DNA of 56,135 nucleotides from Maritimibacter sp. (GCA_002701395.1 NZVC01000029.1:136862-192996), one strand, 5' to 3'; numbered from the stretch's first letter, positions 1-9,131 are shown. Notes: a model not told the origin generated them from the letters alone. A program made the numbers and translations.

Positions 1-317
1 TTGGAGCTTTCCTCGGACGGGGCTGCCGTTTCGGCGGCGCCCGAGGAGGTGTCGCCGATGTCGTCGGCACTTTCCCCGTCTTCAAGCAGCACGGCGATGG
101 GCGTGTTGACCTTCACGCCCTCGGTGCCCTCGTCGATCAGGATCTTGCCCACGACACCTTCGTCGACGGCTTCGAATTCCATCGTCGCCTTGTCGGTCTC
201 GATCTCGGCCAGCAGGTCGCCCGACGATACGGTGTCGCCTTCCTTGACCAGCCATTTCGCCAGCGTGCCTTCCTCCATCGTCGGAGACAGCGCGGGCATC
301 AGGATTTCTGTCGGCAT
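1..317 (-). CDS. pdhC: Pyruvate dehydrogenase E2 (dihydrolipoamide acetyltransferase), N-terminal part
   Basis: About 105 N-terminal residues are present; the rest lies beyond the left edge. They form one lipoyl domain starting [18 protein letters not shown], with lipoyl-lysine K43 in the ETDKATMEF motif, followed by the beginning of an Ala/Ser/Glu-rich linker. E2 carries acetyl groups from E1 to CoA in the pyruvate dehydrogenase complex. The gene starts 10 bases after pdhB, third in a pdhA-pdhB-pdhC operon. The lipoyl domain is almost identical to the one at the N-terminus of PdhB. The peripheral-subunit-binding and catalytic domains cannot be seen; the call rests on the lipoyl domain and operon position. 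Confidence 0.9.
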   Translation of the reverse strand, partial: MPTEILMPALSPTMEEGTLAKWLVKEGDTVSSGDLLAEIETDKATMEFEAVDEGVVGKILIDEGTEGVKVNTPIAVLLEDGESADDIGDTSSGAAETAAPSEESS

Positions 318-327
318 GTCCAGTCCC

Positions 328-1710
328 TCAGCGATAGGTTACGGCTTTGACCGCGTCCATGACTTCCTTGGTGGAGGTCAGGGCCAGCTTTTCGAGGTTC
401 GCGGCGTAGGGCATCGGCACGTCCTTGCCGGTGCAGTTGATCACCGGAGCGTCGAGGTAATCGAACGCTTCCTGCATGATCGTCGCCGACAGGTAGTTGC
501 CGATCGAGCAGACCGGGAAGCCTTCTTCCACCGTCACGCAGCGGTTGGTCTTCATGATCGACTTCACCACCGTCTCGGTGTCCATCGGGCGGATGGTGCG
601 CAGGTCGATCACCTCGGCCGAGATGCCTTCCTTCGCCAGTTCGTCCGCCGCTTCCAGCGCATAGGTCATGCCGATGCCGAAGGATACGATGGTGACGTCC
701 TCGCCCTCGCGCCAGATCTTAGCCTTGCCAAGCGGGACGGTGTAGTCGTCCAGCGCGGGCACGTCGAAAGAGCGGCCATAGAGGATCTCGTTCTCAAGGA
801 ACACGACCGGGTTCGGATCGCGGATCGCGGATTTCAGCAGACCCTTGGCGTCGGCGGCCGAGTAGGGCTGAACCACCTTCATGCCGGGGATATGCGCGTA
901 CCACGCGGCGTAATCCTGGCTGTGCTGGGCGGCCACGCGGGCAGCGGCGCCGTTCGGGCCGCGGAACACGATCGGACAGCCCATCTGGCCGCCGGACATG
1001 TACAGCGTCTTGGCGGCAGAGTTGATGATCTGGTCGATCGCCTGCATCGCGAAGTTGAAGGTCATGAACTCGACGATCGGACGAAGACCGGCGAAGGCCG
1101 CGCCGACGCCCAGACCGGCAAAGCCGTGCTCGGTGATCGGGGTGTCGATCACGCGGCGGTCCGAGAACTCGTCCAGCAGGCCCTGCGTCACCTTGTAGGC
1201 GCCTTGGTACTCGGCGACTTCCTCGCCCATCACGAAGACGCTGTCGTCGCGGCGCATCTCTTCGGCCATCGCGTCGCGCAGGGCCTCGCGGACCGTGGTC
1301 GACTTCATCTCGGTGCCGGCGGGGATGTCCTTTTCCTCGGGCACCTTCACCTGCACCGGCGATTTCGCCTGCGCGGGGGCAGAGGCGGGGGCCTCGGCCT
1401 CGGATGTGTCCTCGGCCTCGTCCGATCTTTCGGCAGGCGCGGACGCTTCCGCCGCGCTCATGTCTTCACCTTCTTCGCCGATGATGGCGATGGGGGTGTT
1501 GACCTTCACGCCCTCGGTGCCCTCGGCGATCAGGATCTTGCCGATCACGCCCTCGTCGACGGCTTCGAATTCCATCGTGGCCTTGTCGGTCTCGATCTCT
1601 GCAAGGATGTCGCCGGACGACACGGTGTCGCCCTCCTTGACCATCCACTTCGCCAGCGTGCCCTCTTCCATCGTGGGGCTGAGCGCCGGCATGAGAATTT
1701 CAGTTGCCAT
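328..1710 (-). CDS. pdhB: Pyruvate dehydrogenase E1 beta subunit with N-terminal lipoyl domain
   Basis: The 460-residue protein has two parts. Residues 1-80 are a lipoyl domain (K43 in ETDKATMEF) and a Pro/Ala/Glu-rich linker runs to about residue 135. The remainder is the E1-beta transketolase fold ([47 protein letters not shown]). With PdhA it decarboxylates pyruvate using thiamine diphosphate and acetylates lipoyl groups. A canonical E1-beta is about 330 residues; the extra lipoyl domain is a known alphaproteobacterial trait. The gene starts 34 bases after pdhA and 10 bases before pdhC, so one transcript is likely. The assignment is secure. Confidence 0.97.
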   Translation of the reverse strand: MATEILMPALSPTMEEGTLAKWMVKEGDTVSSGDILAEIETDKATMEFEAVDEGVIGKILIAEGTEGVKVNTPIAIIGEEGEDMSAAEASAPAERSDEAEDTSEAEAPASAPAQAKSPVQVKVPEEKDIPAGTEMKSTTVREALRDAMAEEMRRDDSVFVMGEEVAEYQGAYKVTQGLLDEFSDRRVIDTPITEHGFAGLGVGAAFAGLRPIVEFMTFNFAMQAIDQIINSAAKTLYMSGGQMGCPIVFRGPNGAAARVAAQHSQDYAAWYAHIPGMKVVQPYSAADAKGLLKSAIRDPNPVVFLENEILYGRSFDVPALDDYTVPLGKAKIWREGEDVTIVSFGIGMTYALEAADELAKEGISAEVIDLRTIRPMDTETVVKSIMKTNRCVTVEEGFPVCSIGNYLSATIMQEAFDYLDAPVINCTGKDVPMPYAANLEKLALTSTKEVMDAVKAVTYR

Positions 1711-1744
1711 TCGTTGGCCTCCCTAAAAACCTGTGGCGCCGGCC

Positions 1745-2761
1745 TTAGGCCGCGTCGTCCTGCGGAAGTTCTTCTGCGTAGACATCCGTCCACAGTTCTT
1801 CGAGCGCGGGCTCGGGGCTTTCCTTCGCGAAATCGGCGGAGTCGTTGATGATCTCCTTGATTTCCTTGTCGATCGCCTTGAGGTCGTCCTCGCTCGCGTA
1901 CTTGCCGTCGATGATCAGCTTGCGCACGGCCTCGATCGGGTCACGCTCTTCGCGCATCTTCTGCACTTCCTCGCGGGTCCGGTACTTGGCCGGGTCCGAC
2001 ATCGAGTGGCCGCGGTAGCGATAGGTCTTCACCTCGAGGATGTACGGGCCGTCGCCCTTGCGGCAGTGGGCCACCGCCTTCTCGCCGGCCGCCTTCACCG
2101 CCAGCACGTCCATGCCGTCGACTTCTTCGCCGGGGATGCCGAACGCCTCGCCGCGGGTGTAGATCGCGGGGCTGGAGGTCGAGCGGTGTTGCGAGGTGCC
2201 CATCGCGTACTGGTTGTTCTCGATGATGAAGATCACCGGAAGCTTCCACAGCGCGGCCATGTTGAAGGCCTCGTACACCTGGCCCTGGTTGGCGGCGCCG
2301 TCACCGAAGTAGGTGTAGCAGACGTTGTCGTTGCCGTTGTACTTGTTGGCGAAGGCAAGGCCCGCGCCAAGCGGCACGTTGGCGCCGACGATACCGTGGC
2401 CGCCGTAGAATTCCTTCTCTTTCGAGAACATGTGCATCGAGCCGCCCTTGCCCTTCGAGTAGCCGCCTTCGCGGCCCGTGAGCTCGGCCATGACGCCCTT
2501 GGGGTCCATCCCGCAGGCCAGCATGTGGCCGTGGTCGCGGTAGGTGGTGATGCGCTGGTCGCCTTCCTTGGCGGTGGCTTCAAGCCCCACCACGACGGCT
2601 TCCTGCCCGATGTACAGGTGGCAAAAGCCGCCGATCAGGCCCATGCCGTACAGCTGGCCGGCCTTCTCTTCGAAGCGGCGGATCTGCAGCATTTCACGGT
2701 AATAGTTCAACAGCTCTTCCATCGAGGCGCTGTTCTTCTTCGCACGACTGCGGGTGGCCAT
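1745..2761 (-). CDS. pdhA: Pyruvate dehydrogenase E1 alpha subunit
   Basis: This is a 338-residue E1-alpha. The thiamine diphosphate motif begins GDGAANQG at residues 153-160 and ends with NN at 182-183. GGHGIVGANVPLGAGLAFA and YRYRGHSMSDPAKYRT are further family blocks. It forms the alpha2beta2 E1 with PdhB and supplies acetyl-CoA to the TCA cycle. It is the first gene of the pdhA-pdhB-pdhC operon. A strong Shine-Dalgarno (GGGAGGAG) lies about 8 bases before the ATG. Roughly 30 bases upstream sits a near-perfect dyad (2793-2806) that resembles the one upstream of zwf and may be an operator. Confidence 0.97.
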   Translation of the reverse strand: MATRSRAKKNSASMEELLNYYREMLQIRRFEEKAGQLYGMGLIGGFCHLYIGQEAVVVGLEATAKEGDQRITTYRDHGHMLACGMDPKGVMAELTGREGGYSKGKGGSMHMFSKEKEFYGGHGIVGANVPLGAGLAFANKYNGNDNVCYTYFGDGAANQGQVYEAFNMAALWKLPVIFIIENNQYAMGTSQHRSTSSPAIYTRGEAFGIPGEEVDGMDVLAVKAAGEKAVAHCRKGDGPYILEVKTYRYRGHSMSDPAKYRTREEVQKMREERDPIEAVRKLIIDGKYASEDDLKAIDKEIKEIINDSADFAKESPEPALEELWTDVYAEELPQDDAA

Positions 2762-2792
2762 GTTGGCGTCTCCTCCCTCTCTCGCGGCAATA

Positions 2793-2806
2793 GTTTAGCG
2801 TTAAAC
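2793..2806. promoter_or_regulatory. Putative operator dyad upstream of pdhA
   Basis: GTTTAGCGTTAAAC is a 14-base dyad with 12 of 14 positions symmetric, 31 bases upstream of the pdhA start. Its core TTAGCGTTAA differs in one base from the perfect dyad upstream of zwf (TTAGCGCTAA at 23427-23436). LacI-family regulators commonly bind such CG-centred dyads. Assignment to a central-carbon regulator such as CceR of Rhodobacter is inference. Confidence 0.5.
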
Positions 2807-2946
2807 AATTCCATATCGCAGAGCGGTGCCCAATGCGACCGGAAATTTCCGCACGCCTTGCCGAGCTGCTATGCGCAAGAGGCATAACTGCACCGGGAGC
2901 GCAGGATTTCAACGGAAAAGTGGTTAATCGCCGCCGGGGGGACGGG

Positions 2947-3249
2947 TCAGTGGACGATGACCTCGTCGTTGCGCACAAGGCCCAGAACCTCGCGCGCACG
3001 CTCGTCCAGCAGGTCGAGATCAAGGTATTCGTCCGACAGGCGGCGGGTCTTGTTGCGCAGTTCGGCAACCTCGATCTGCAGCGCGTCGACCTCTTTTTGC
3101 AAAAGCTCGGCCTCGGCCTCGATCTGGATGCGGCGGAACAGCCCATAGTCGCCCTGCACGCTGGCAAAGGTGAAATAGCTGCCCAGCGTGAAGACGACCG
3201 CGAAAAACGCGATCACGCCGAATGCCGGTGCCTTGCGGGGTCTGCCCAT
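2947..3249 (-). CDS. FtsB/DivIC-type septum formation initiator
   Basis: The protein has 100 residues: a short basic N-terminus, one membrane helix (about 11-30, GVIAFFAVVFTLGSYFTFA), then a heptad-like coiled coil (about 40-75, rich in Glu/Leu/Lys) and a C-terminal EVLGLVRNDEVIVH. This is the layout of FtsB, a bitopic divisome protein that pairs with FtsL and FtsQ. The ATG at 3249 puts the membrane helix at the usual place; longer reading upstream is arginine-rich and not family-like. It lies just upstream of pdhA on the same strand, an arrangement familiar from alphaproteobacteria. It is a family-level call. Confidence 0.85.
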   Translation of the reverse strand: MGRPRKAPAFGVIAFFAVVFTLGSYFTFASVQGDYGLFRRIQIEAEAELLQKEVDALQIEVAELRNKTRRLSDEYLDLDLLDERAREVLGLVRNDEVIVH

Positions 3250-3372
3250 CGTTTGCCTCGTCTCGCCTCTTTCGGACGTTCGACCAGTACAGTCGCATAC
3301 CGATAAGCCTTTGTGAATCCCTATAATGACGGGCAAGCTGCTTTGTGATCGACTCCACACGGAGGACTCCGC

Positions 3373-4980
3373 ATGTCCCGCTTCGCCCCAAGGTCCGACC
3401 TGGAAACGCACGTGGTCGAGAACCAGCCGCCGATCCGCGCGCCGTCGCTTTGGGCCGACGATCTGCCCCTGCGCGGCGCGGTCGCTGCGGCAGGGGGGCA
3501 GGCCGACACGCTGGCCGCATTCGCACACACCCTGTCGGACCCCGCCATGATCGAGGCGGGCCGCGCCGCGAACCGCCATCCGCCCGAACTTCGGCTGTTC
3601 GACCCGGGCGGGCGGCGGCTGGACGAGGTCACCTTTCACCCCGCCTATCACCAGCTGATGACGGCGGGCGCCAAGGCGGGCTACAGCGCCGTCGCATGGG
3701 AGCCGCAAACCGGCGGTCATGTCACCCACGCCGCGATGGTCTATCTGCTCAGCCAGATCGAGCCCGGCGTCTGCTGTCCGCTGACGATGACCTATGCCGC
3801 GATCCCGGTGCTGGCGGACTCGGCCTTGGCCGGCGACTGGCTGCCGAAGCTCACCGCGCGGGCCTACGACCCGTCCATCGCACCGGTGGCGCAGAAACGC
3901 GCAGCGACCCTTGGCATGGCGATGACCGAAAAGCAGGGCGGGTCGGACGTGCGCGCCAACACGACGCGGGCAAAGCCGGACGGCGACGCGTGGCGGCTGA
4001 CGGGGCACAAGTGGTTCTGCTCGGCGCCGATGTCGGACGGCTTCCTGACGCTGGCGCAGACCGAGGCCGGGCTGTCGTGCTTCCTACTCCCCCGCTGGCT
4101 GGACACGGGACGCAACGGCATCCAGATCCAGCGCCTGAAGGACAAGCTCGGCAACCGCGCCAACGCCTCGGCCGAGATCGAGTATCACGGCGCGTATGCC
4201 CACATGCTGGGCGCGCCGGGGCAGGGCGTCCGCACAATCATCCGCATGGTTCACCACACCCGGCTGGACACCGCGATGGCCCCCGCCGGCCTGATGCGCG
4301 CGGCGCTGGCCGAGGCGGCGCATTGGTGCCGGCACCGGACCGTGTTCCAGAAAAAGCTGATCGACCAGCCGCTGATGCGGGCGGTGATCGCCGACCTCGC
4401 GCTTGACGTCGAAGGGACGCTGGCGCTGGGGCTGCGGGTGGCGCAGGCTTTCGACGACGCGAACGACGGCTTCGCCCGGATCGCGGTGGCGCTGGCCAAG
4501 TTCCTTGGCAACAAGCGCGCGCCCGGCATGATCTACGAGGCGATGGAGGCACTGGGCGGCATGGGCTACGTCGAGGATACGCCGCTGCCGCTGCTCTACC
4601 GCGAGGCGCCGCTGAACTCGATCTGGGAAGGCTCGGGCAATGTCATCTGCCTCGACATCCTGCGCACGCTGGCCCGCGACCCTGAGGCGGCGCAGGCGCT
4701 GTCCGACGCGCTGGACGCAGCGACGGGCGCCGACACCCGATATGACACCGCGCTCGCGGACTTCCGCGCCACGTGGCCCGGCCTGCCGCCCGAGGCCGAG
4801 GCGCGCTTCTTCGCCGAACGCGCCGCCACCCTGCTGACCGCCGCGACCCTCGTGACCGCCGCGCCCGAGGTCGCCGGCCCCTACATCGCCGCCCGTCTCA
4901 GCGGCGACCGTGGCCTCGTCGCCGGCGCGGTCCGCACCCAGGACACCGCCCCGATCCTCGCCCGCATCCTTCCCGACTGA
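3373..4980 (+). CDS. AidB-like acyl-CoA dehydrogenase
   Basis: This 535-residue flavoprotein has the long N-terminal extension (about 150 residues) typical of the AidB/isovaleryl-CoA dehydrogenase branch. The acyl-CoA dehydrogenase core follows, with GMAMTEKQGGSDVRANTT (flavin/substrate block), FLLPRWL, and the C-terminal EALGGMGYVEDTPLPLLYRE and SIWEGSGNVICLDILR. AidB is induced by alkylation damage in E. coli; relatives oxidise acyl-CoA thioesters, and the substrate here cannot be read. The start is supported by CGGAGG seven bases upstream. It is transcribed divergently from the FtsB-like gene and appears monocistronic, ending at a 3' repeat element. Confidence 0.9.
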   Translation: MSRFAPRSDLETHVVENQPPIRAPSLWADDLPLRGAVAAAGGQADTLAAFAHTLSDPAMIEAGRAANRHPPELRLFDPGGRRLDEVTFHPAYHQLMTAGAKAGYSAVAWEPQTGGHVTHAAMVYLLSQIEPGVCCPLTMTYAAIPVLADSALAGDWLPKLTARAYDPSIAPVAQKRAATLGMAMTEKQGGSDVRANTTRAKPDGDAWRLTGHKWFCSAPMSDGFLTLAQTEAGLSCFLLPRWLDTGRNGIQIQRLKDKLGNRANASAEIEYHGAYAHMLGAPGQGVRTIIRMVHHTRLDTAMAPAGLMRAALAEAAHWCRHRTVFQKKLIDQPLMRAVIADLALDVEGTLALGLRVAQAFDDANDGFARIAVALAKFLGNKRAPGMIYEAMEALGGMGYVEDTPLPLLYREAPLNSIWEGSGNVICLDILRTLARDPEAAQALSDALDAATGADTRYDTALADFRATWPGLPPEAEARFFAERAATLLTAATLVTAAPEVAGPYIAARLSGDRGLVAGAVRTQDTAPILARILPD

Positions 4981-4988
4981 TCGCCCGC

Positions 4989-5052
4989 TGCTTCTTCTCT
5001 TCAAAAGTACCTCGGGGGAGTCGCGCTCGGCGCGACGGGGGCAGAGCCCCCT
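4989..5052 (+). repeat. 3'-end repeat element, copy A
   Basis: It starts 9 bases after the acyl-CoA dehydrogenase stop with GCTTCTTCT and TCAAAAGTACCTCGGGGG. Two hairpins follow: a short TCGCGC stem near 5021, and GGGGGC-AGA-GCCCCC at 5037-5051. Copies at 17121, 22259 and 34318 have the same order (CTTCTTCT, AAATATCCC, G-run, hairpin) and also sit directly after a stop codon. It probably acts as a terminator or 3' stabiliser. Confidence 0.6.
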
Positions 5053-5079
5053 GAACCCCCTCTCTCGCGCACGTTCTTC

Positions 5080-6057
5080 CTATCGCTCCACCATCCATTC
5101 CCCCTCGGGAAAGAACGCGTGGAAGGCGAAGGCGAACATCACGTCGTGCGGCAGGTCGGCGCCCGAGGCGTCCCGCACGCGGATGTTGCCGACCTCGCGG
5201 CCCTGCGCGATTTCCGCGCTGTCGAGGGCAGAGGCCTGTCCCCGCGTCCAACGGATCGTGACACCCTCTTCGACGATCTCTCCGGCCTGCGTCAGGCGGG
5301 TCAGGGGCCACGCCCGGTCGCCGACCCGCACCACCCGCGCCAGCGGCGGGATGTCGTGCGGTGGCATCGCGCCGTTGTACAGGAACGGACGCGCCGCGCT
5401 GTCGTAACCCGCGTAGGGGTTGGTGCCGTAACGCCGATCCCAGTCCGGTTCCGCCATCACCAGCCCATCGGGATGCGCCGTGCGGAACCGGTCCCAGCCT
5501 GCCATCCACGACGGCAACTGCGTCAGCCGGGTGCCGGTCAGTTCGCCGACGATCGCCTCTCCGACCGCCTGTTGCCACCAGCTTTCGGTCTCGCGGTCGT
5601 ACATCACCATGTCCGAATTCCGCAGCTTGCCCGTGACCCCGAAACTCAGGTCGCGCCCGCCCACCTGTCGCAAGAACACCAGCGCCGAGTTGCACAGGGG
5701 GCAGAAGGTCACCGCGACGGGCACGTCTGCCACCGTGTCGTTCACGATCTCATGCCACGTCAGGTAACGGATCGGATAGGCGCGGGCCGCCGTGCCGGGC
5801 AGGTCCAGCACGATCACCGGTTCACGCTCTCCCAAGTCAGGCGCTTCGGCGACCGGGACGAAGGCCGGCGCGTCCAGCGCCGGGATGCCGTCGCGGGGCG
5901 GGCCGCCGGACAGGATCTCGGTCCAGCTGTCGACGGTCGTGGTGGTGAAGTCGGTATTCGGCCATTCGGTCTGCCAGAAGGCGGGGTCGGCCTTGGCGGG
6001 GACGGCGGTCAGGGACAGCAGAACGGCAAGCGCCGCGGGCAGGATCGGTCGGGGCAT
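5080..6057 (-). CDS. Exported DUF3179 protein
   Basis: This protein of about 325 residues begins with a signal peptide (MPRPILPAALAVLLSLTAVP, cleavage after AKA). It then carries the DUF3179 block: RYLTWHEIVNDTVADVPVAV, the FCPLCNSALVF cysteine pair, FGVTGKLRNSDMVMYDRET, and ESWWQQAVGEAIVGELTG. The family is of unknown function; the CPLC pair suggests metal or disulfide chemistry in the periplasm, which is inference. The ATG at 6057 was chosen because it begins the signal peptide; an in-frame extension upstream looks non-coding. It faces the acyl-CoA dehydrogenase gene with 99 bases between stops. Confidence 0.85.
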   Translation of the reverse strand: MPRPILPAALAVLLSLTAVPAKADPAFWQTEWPNTDFTTTTVDSWTEILSGGPPRDGIPALDAPAFVPVAEAPDLGEREPVIVLDLPGTAARAYPIRYLTWHEIVNDTVADVPVAVTFCPLCNSALVFLRQVGGRDLSFGVTGKLRNSDMVMYDRETESWWQQAVGEAIVGELTGTRLTQLPSWMAGWDRFRTAHPDGLVMAEPDWDRRYGTNPYAGYDSAARPFLYNGAMPPHDIPPLARVVRVGDRAWPLTRLTQAGEIVEEGVTIRWTRGQASALDSAEIAQGREVGNIRVRDASGADLPHDVMFAFAFHAFFPEGEWMVER

Positions 6058-6225
6058 CGCGGTCTCCGGTCGCGGCGGGTTCGCAGGGCAGAGTGACGCG
6101 GCGGCAGGCAAAGATCCACGCAAATCTGCGTCATCCCGCACCCGGCAGGGCGCGGGCTTGACCCGGGGCCGGGGAGGGCGGTTTATCGGCAGGCGGGCAG
6201 CTCAGATGGAGACGGGCCGGACAGA

Positions 6226-6930
6226 ATGGTCAGGCGGGACGACAGGCAAGCGGGCGATGCCGACTGCCCCTATTGCGACGGCACCGGCACAGCCGACGGC
6301 GACCGCGTGGCCTGCCGCGCCTGCGCCGGCATGGGCGAGCGGGGCGGTTTGACCTGCGACGCCTGCGACGGCGCCGGGCTGGTGACCGGGCCGCTGCGCG
6401 GGCCCTGCGCCTATTGCGGCGGCAGCGGGCAGGATCCGCATCCCCGGCGCGAACCGCCGCCGCTGCGCCGCACCGGCGACCCGCCCGAGCCCGACCCGCA
6501 CCCCGCCGCACAGCCGGGCTGGACGCTGGCAAGCGGCGTCGTGGCGCTGGCGGTGGCGGGGCTGGTGTGGCTTGCGCTGTCGGCGAACTCTGACGACCCG
6601 CATCTGGATGGCTGGGTCCCCTACGCGGTCGCGGGGGTGGCGGGCCTTTTGGCCGGGATGGTCTGGCGCGCCGCCGCGAAGCTGGTGGTCGCGGCGGCGG
6701 TGTTCGTGTTGGTGACGGATCTGGCCCTTGGGCGGCTGCCGCTGTCGGCGGACTGGCAGGCCTTCGCCCTTGGTCTTATGGTCGCCGCGCTTGCCTTGTG
6801 GAAATGGCGCGTGGTGGGCTTCGCCGGGCTGGTCCTGCTGGCGCTGTCCTTCGCGGTCGCATGGGCCCGGGGCATCCCCGTGCCGGATGTGCTGTCGCCG
6901 CTGTGGACCGCGCTGCGGGGCGGCGGCTAG
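6226..6930 (+). CDS. Membrane protein with DnaJ-type zinc-finger repeats
   Basis: Residues 14-68 contain four CXXCXGXG motifs (CPYCDGTG, CRACAGMG, CDACDGAG, CAYCGGSG), the exact repeat number of the DnaJ cysteine-rich domain that holds two zinc ions. A Pro/Arg-rich spacer follows, then about five predicted membrane helices from residue 98 to the end. There is no J-domain, so this is not DnaJ. It could be a membrane-anchored zinc chaperone or sensor, but no function is known to me. Its TAG stop overlaps the stop of the convergent Hint gene within one CTAG. The start at 6226 is the first ATG; no strong Shine-Dalgarno is visible. Confidence 0.75.
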   Translation: MVRRDDRQAGDADCPYCDGTGTADGDRVACRACAGMGERGGLTCDACDGAGLVTGPLRGPCAYCGGSGQDPHPRREPPPLRRTGDPPEPDPHPAAQPGWTLASGVVALAVAGLVWLALSANSDDPHLDGWVPYAVAGVAGLLAGMVWRAAAKLVVAAAVFVLVTDLALGRLPLSADWQAFALGLMVAALALWKWRVVGFAGLVLLALSFAVAWARGIPVPDVLSPLWTALRGGG

Positions 6931-7814
6931 GCCGGGTCTTCGATCCCAAGCCGCGCCCGCAGGCCAGCCGGCACCAGCCGGGCCGAGGCGACACGCGGCA
7001 GCGGCATCTCTTCGATCACCCGGTCTTCGCCGTACAGCGCGGCATACTCCGAATGGTTGTCGAAACGGCGGCGGGTGACCGCGTCCACGAAGGTCTCGGC
7101 CGCCGCGCCGTGGGCGAGGATCACATCATGCGCGTCCGTCTCGACATGGTAGTAGGTGACGGTCTCGGGCAGGGCGTCCAGCGGGTCCAGCGTGATGGTG
7201 GTGCCGTTCACCAGCGCGCCTGCGGTGATCGCCAGCCCGTCGAGGATCAGCGCGTGATCGGGCGTCAGGACAAGGTCGCTGTGCGGCAGGCCGTCGCCAA
7301 GCGCCCCGGCGGTGACGCGGACGGGGGCCATGCAGGCGCCTGCGAACAGCTTGTGCATCGTCTGACGGCCGATCCAGCGCACCGGCACCGCACGTCCATC
7401 CGCCGTGGTGACCCTGTCGCCGATCTCTAGCGTCTCGACCGCGCGCTCTCCGTCGGGCGTGGCGATCCCGGTGCCTGCCGCGAAACAGACCGGAAAGTCC
7501 GATGTATCAAGGTTCAGCGATGCGACGCCCGGATAGCTCGCTTCGGGAAGGTTCACGCCCAGAACAAGCAGGTCGCCGGACACCTCTTGGATCACCGGGT
7601 ACTCCCGGCCGCCATAGCTGGTCGTCCCGAGGAAGGTGAAATCGACATAGTCGATCCCGTCGAGGCGCGAGGACAGGGGTTCCCCGTTGGAAAACTGATC
7701 GTCGCCCGGGTCGAAGTCATACAGCCACAGTTCTGCAAGATCGGCGTGTTCGAAAAACGTGCCCTCCTCGTACACCGTGATCGGACTGCCTGCGGGAAGG
7801 ACGTATTCAGCCAT
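6927..7814 (-). CDS. Hint (Hedgehog/intein) domain protein
   Basis: The protein has 295 residues. Residues 1-110 are an acidic segment without clear family. The Hint fold starts at CFAAGTGIATPDGERAVE (nucleophile Cys) and continues with LEIGDRVTTADGRAVPVRWI, LTPDHALILDG and HDVILAHGAAAETFVDA. Such domains are frequent in Rhodobacteraceae, often in secreted or calcium-binding proteins, where autoprocessing is suspected but mostly untested. No signal peptide is seen. The gene stands alone and shares its stop bases (CTAG) with the convergent zinc-finger membrane gene. Confidence 0.85.
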   Translation of the reverse strand: MAEYVLPAGSPITVYEEGTFFEHADLAELWLYDFDPGDDQFSNGEPLSSRLDGIDYVDFTFLGTTSYGGREYPVIQEVSGDLLVLGVNLPEASYPGVASLNLDTSDFPVCFAAGTGIATPDGERAVETLEIGDRVTTADGRAVPVRWIGRQTMHKLFAGACMAPVRVTAGALGDGLPHSDLVLTPDHALILDGLAITAGALVNGTTITLDPLDALPETVTYYHVETDAHDVILAHGAAAETFVDAVTRRRFDNHSEYAALYGEDRVIEEMPLPRVASARLVPAGLRARLGIEDPA

Positions 7815-8000
7815 CGGTCAGGTCTGCCTTTGCAAAAGAGAGAAGCGCACACCAGCGCCGGGCGATCCGGTGCGGGCGTTCGCCGTCTAGTTTACAAGTT
7901 AAACGGGTGTCTGTCCCAGCCTGTCCCGGTCGGTCCGATGGCGGGCCGGCGGCTGTTACATGTTTCCTACAGTGCGCGTCTGGCAGGACATGCAGGGGGT

Positions 8001-8030
8001 CGTCCGCCCCATCGCGGGACGGGGCGGACG
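8001..8030 (-). terminator. Stem-loop downstream of the cyclophilin pair
   Basis: CGTCCGCCCC (8001-8010) and GGGGCGGACG (8021-8030) form a perfect 10-bp stem with a 10-base loop, 8 bases beyond the stop of the downstream cyclophilin gene. No T-run follows on the minus strand, so it may be a weak terminator or a 3' protecting structure. The rest of the 224-base gap to the Hint gene holds only a loose GTTTA/TAAAC inverted repeat at 7890-7904. Confidence 0.55.
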
Positions 8031-8038
8031 CACAAGGA

Positions 8039-8602
8039 TCAGTCGATCACTTCGACGTTGGCCATCGCGTCGGGCTGGCCGATGACGGCGCCGTTCGGGC
8101 CGTCGCCGCGCTTGATCGCGTCCAGCACGTCAAGACCTTCGGTCACGCGACCGACCACGGTGTACTGGCCGTTCAGGTGCGCGGCGGGGGCGAACATGAT
8201 GAAGAACTGCGAGTTGGCCGAGTTCGGGTCGGCGGTGCGGGCCATGCCCACGACGCCACGTTCGAACGGTTCGTCCGAGAACTCGGCGGGCAGGTCGGGG
8301 CGGTCCGAGCCGCCGGTGCCCGCGCGGCGCATGTCGCCGCCTTCCAGCTTGCCGAACTGGCCGTCGCCGGTCTGGGCCATGAAGCCTTCGATCACGCGGT
8401 GGAACACCACGCCATCGTAAAAGCCTTCCTCGGCCAGCGCGGTGATCTGGGCGACATGCTCGGGGGCCACGTCTTCCAGCAGGTCGATCTCGATCACGCC
8501 GTTGGCTTCGCCTTCGACGGTGATCCGCAGGCCGGTCGCCGCCGCGGGCAGGGCGAAGGCGGGCGCGGCCAGAAGGCAGGTCGCAAGGAACAGTTTACGC
8601 AT
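8039..8602 (-). CDS. Periplasmic cyclophilin-type peptidyl-prolyl isomerase
   Basis: The 187-residue protein starts with a signal peptide ([20 protein letters not shown]) followed by a complete cyclophilin domain: [20 protein letters not shown] (catalytic Arg in FHRV), [11 protein letters not shown] and [18 protein letters not shown]. It would catalyse proline cis-trans isomerisation in the periplasm. Its ATG lies inside the end of the preceding cyclophilin gene: the two overlap by 8 bases (ATGCGTAA), so translation is probably coupled. The pair is a cytoplasmic/exported duplication. The start is fixed by the signal peptide. Confidence 0.93.
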   Translation of the reverse strand: MRKLFLATCLLAAPAFALPAAATGLRITVEGEANGVIEIDLLEDVAPEHVAQITALAEEGFYDGVVFHRVIEGFMAQTGDGQFGKLEGGDMRRAGTGGSDRPDLPAEFSDEPFERGVVGMARTADPNSANSQFFIMFAPAAHLNGQYTVVGRVTEGLDVLDAIKRGDGPNGAVIGQPDAMANVEVID

Positions 8603-9101
8603 CGGCGGCCACCTTGACCGACAGCATCTTGTCGGGGCTCGCGGGGGGCTCGCCCCGGGTGATCGCGTCGACATGTTCCATCCCGGAAATGACGCGGCCG
8701 TACACGGTGTACTGCCGGTTCAGGAAGTGGTTGTCCGAGAAGTTGATGAAGAACTGCGAGTTGGCCGAGTTCGGGTTCTGCGAGCGGGCGGCGCCCAGCG
8801 TGCCGCGGTCGTGCGGGATGCCCGAGAACTCGGCGGGCAGGTCCGGCTTGTCCGATCCGCCGGTGCCGGCACGGCGCAGGTCGAAGTCGTTTTCGGTGTT
8901 GCCGTTGGCGACGTCGCCGGTCTGGGCCATGAAGCCGTCGATGACGCGGTGGAAGACCACGTTGTCATAGGCGCCTTCGCGGGCCAGTTCCTTCATGCGC
9001 TTGCAATGCTCGGGCGCGATGTCGTTCAGCAGTTCGATCACCACGTCACCACCCTTCAGGGTCATGATGATGGTGTTCTCGGGGTCCTTGATATCGGCCA
9101 T
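8595..9101 (-). CDS. ppiB: Cytoplasmic cyclophilin-type peptidyl-prolyl isomerase
   Basis: This is a 168-residue cyclophilin without signal peptide. Signature blocks are [50 protein letters not shown] and [18 protein letters not shown]. It is the cytoplasmic partner of the exported cyclophilin that overlaps its 3' end by 8 bases. The two proteins are clearly paralogous over their whole domains. It is transcribed divergently from pgk; the shared intergenic region contains a 12-base perfect palindrome. Confidence 0.95.
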   Translation of the reverse strand: MADIKDPENTIIMTLKGGDVVIELLNDIAPEHCKRMKELAREGAYDNVVFHRVIDGFMAQTGDVANGNTENDFDLRRAGTGGSDKPDLPAEFSGIPHDRGTLGAARSQNPNSANSQFFINFSDNHFLNRQYTVYGRVISGMEHVDAITRGEPPASPDKMLSVKVAADA

Positions 9102-9119
9102 GTCGGTCCTCTTTCACGA

Positions 9120-9131
9120 TTTGCGCGCAAA
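9120..9131. promoter_or_regulatory. Perfect palindrome between ppiB and pgk
   Basis: TTTGCGCGCAAA is a perfect 12-base palindrome, 19 bases upstream of ppiB and 99 bases upstream of pgk, in a divergent promoter region. It looks like an operator, but the binding protein is unknown and no second copy was seen in the window. Confidence 0.35.

Noticed and set aside
1..1848. Long plus-strand frame opposite pdhB and pdhC
   Set aside because: Arg/Val/His-rich translation with no domain; it mirrors the well-supported minus-strand genes and is a GC-rich antisense artefact.
7890..7904. Operator GTTTA-N5-TAAAC upstream of the Hint gene
   Set aside because: Arms are only five bases and the centre does not match the TTAGCG dyads; chance is a fair explanation.
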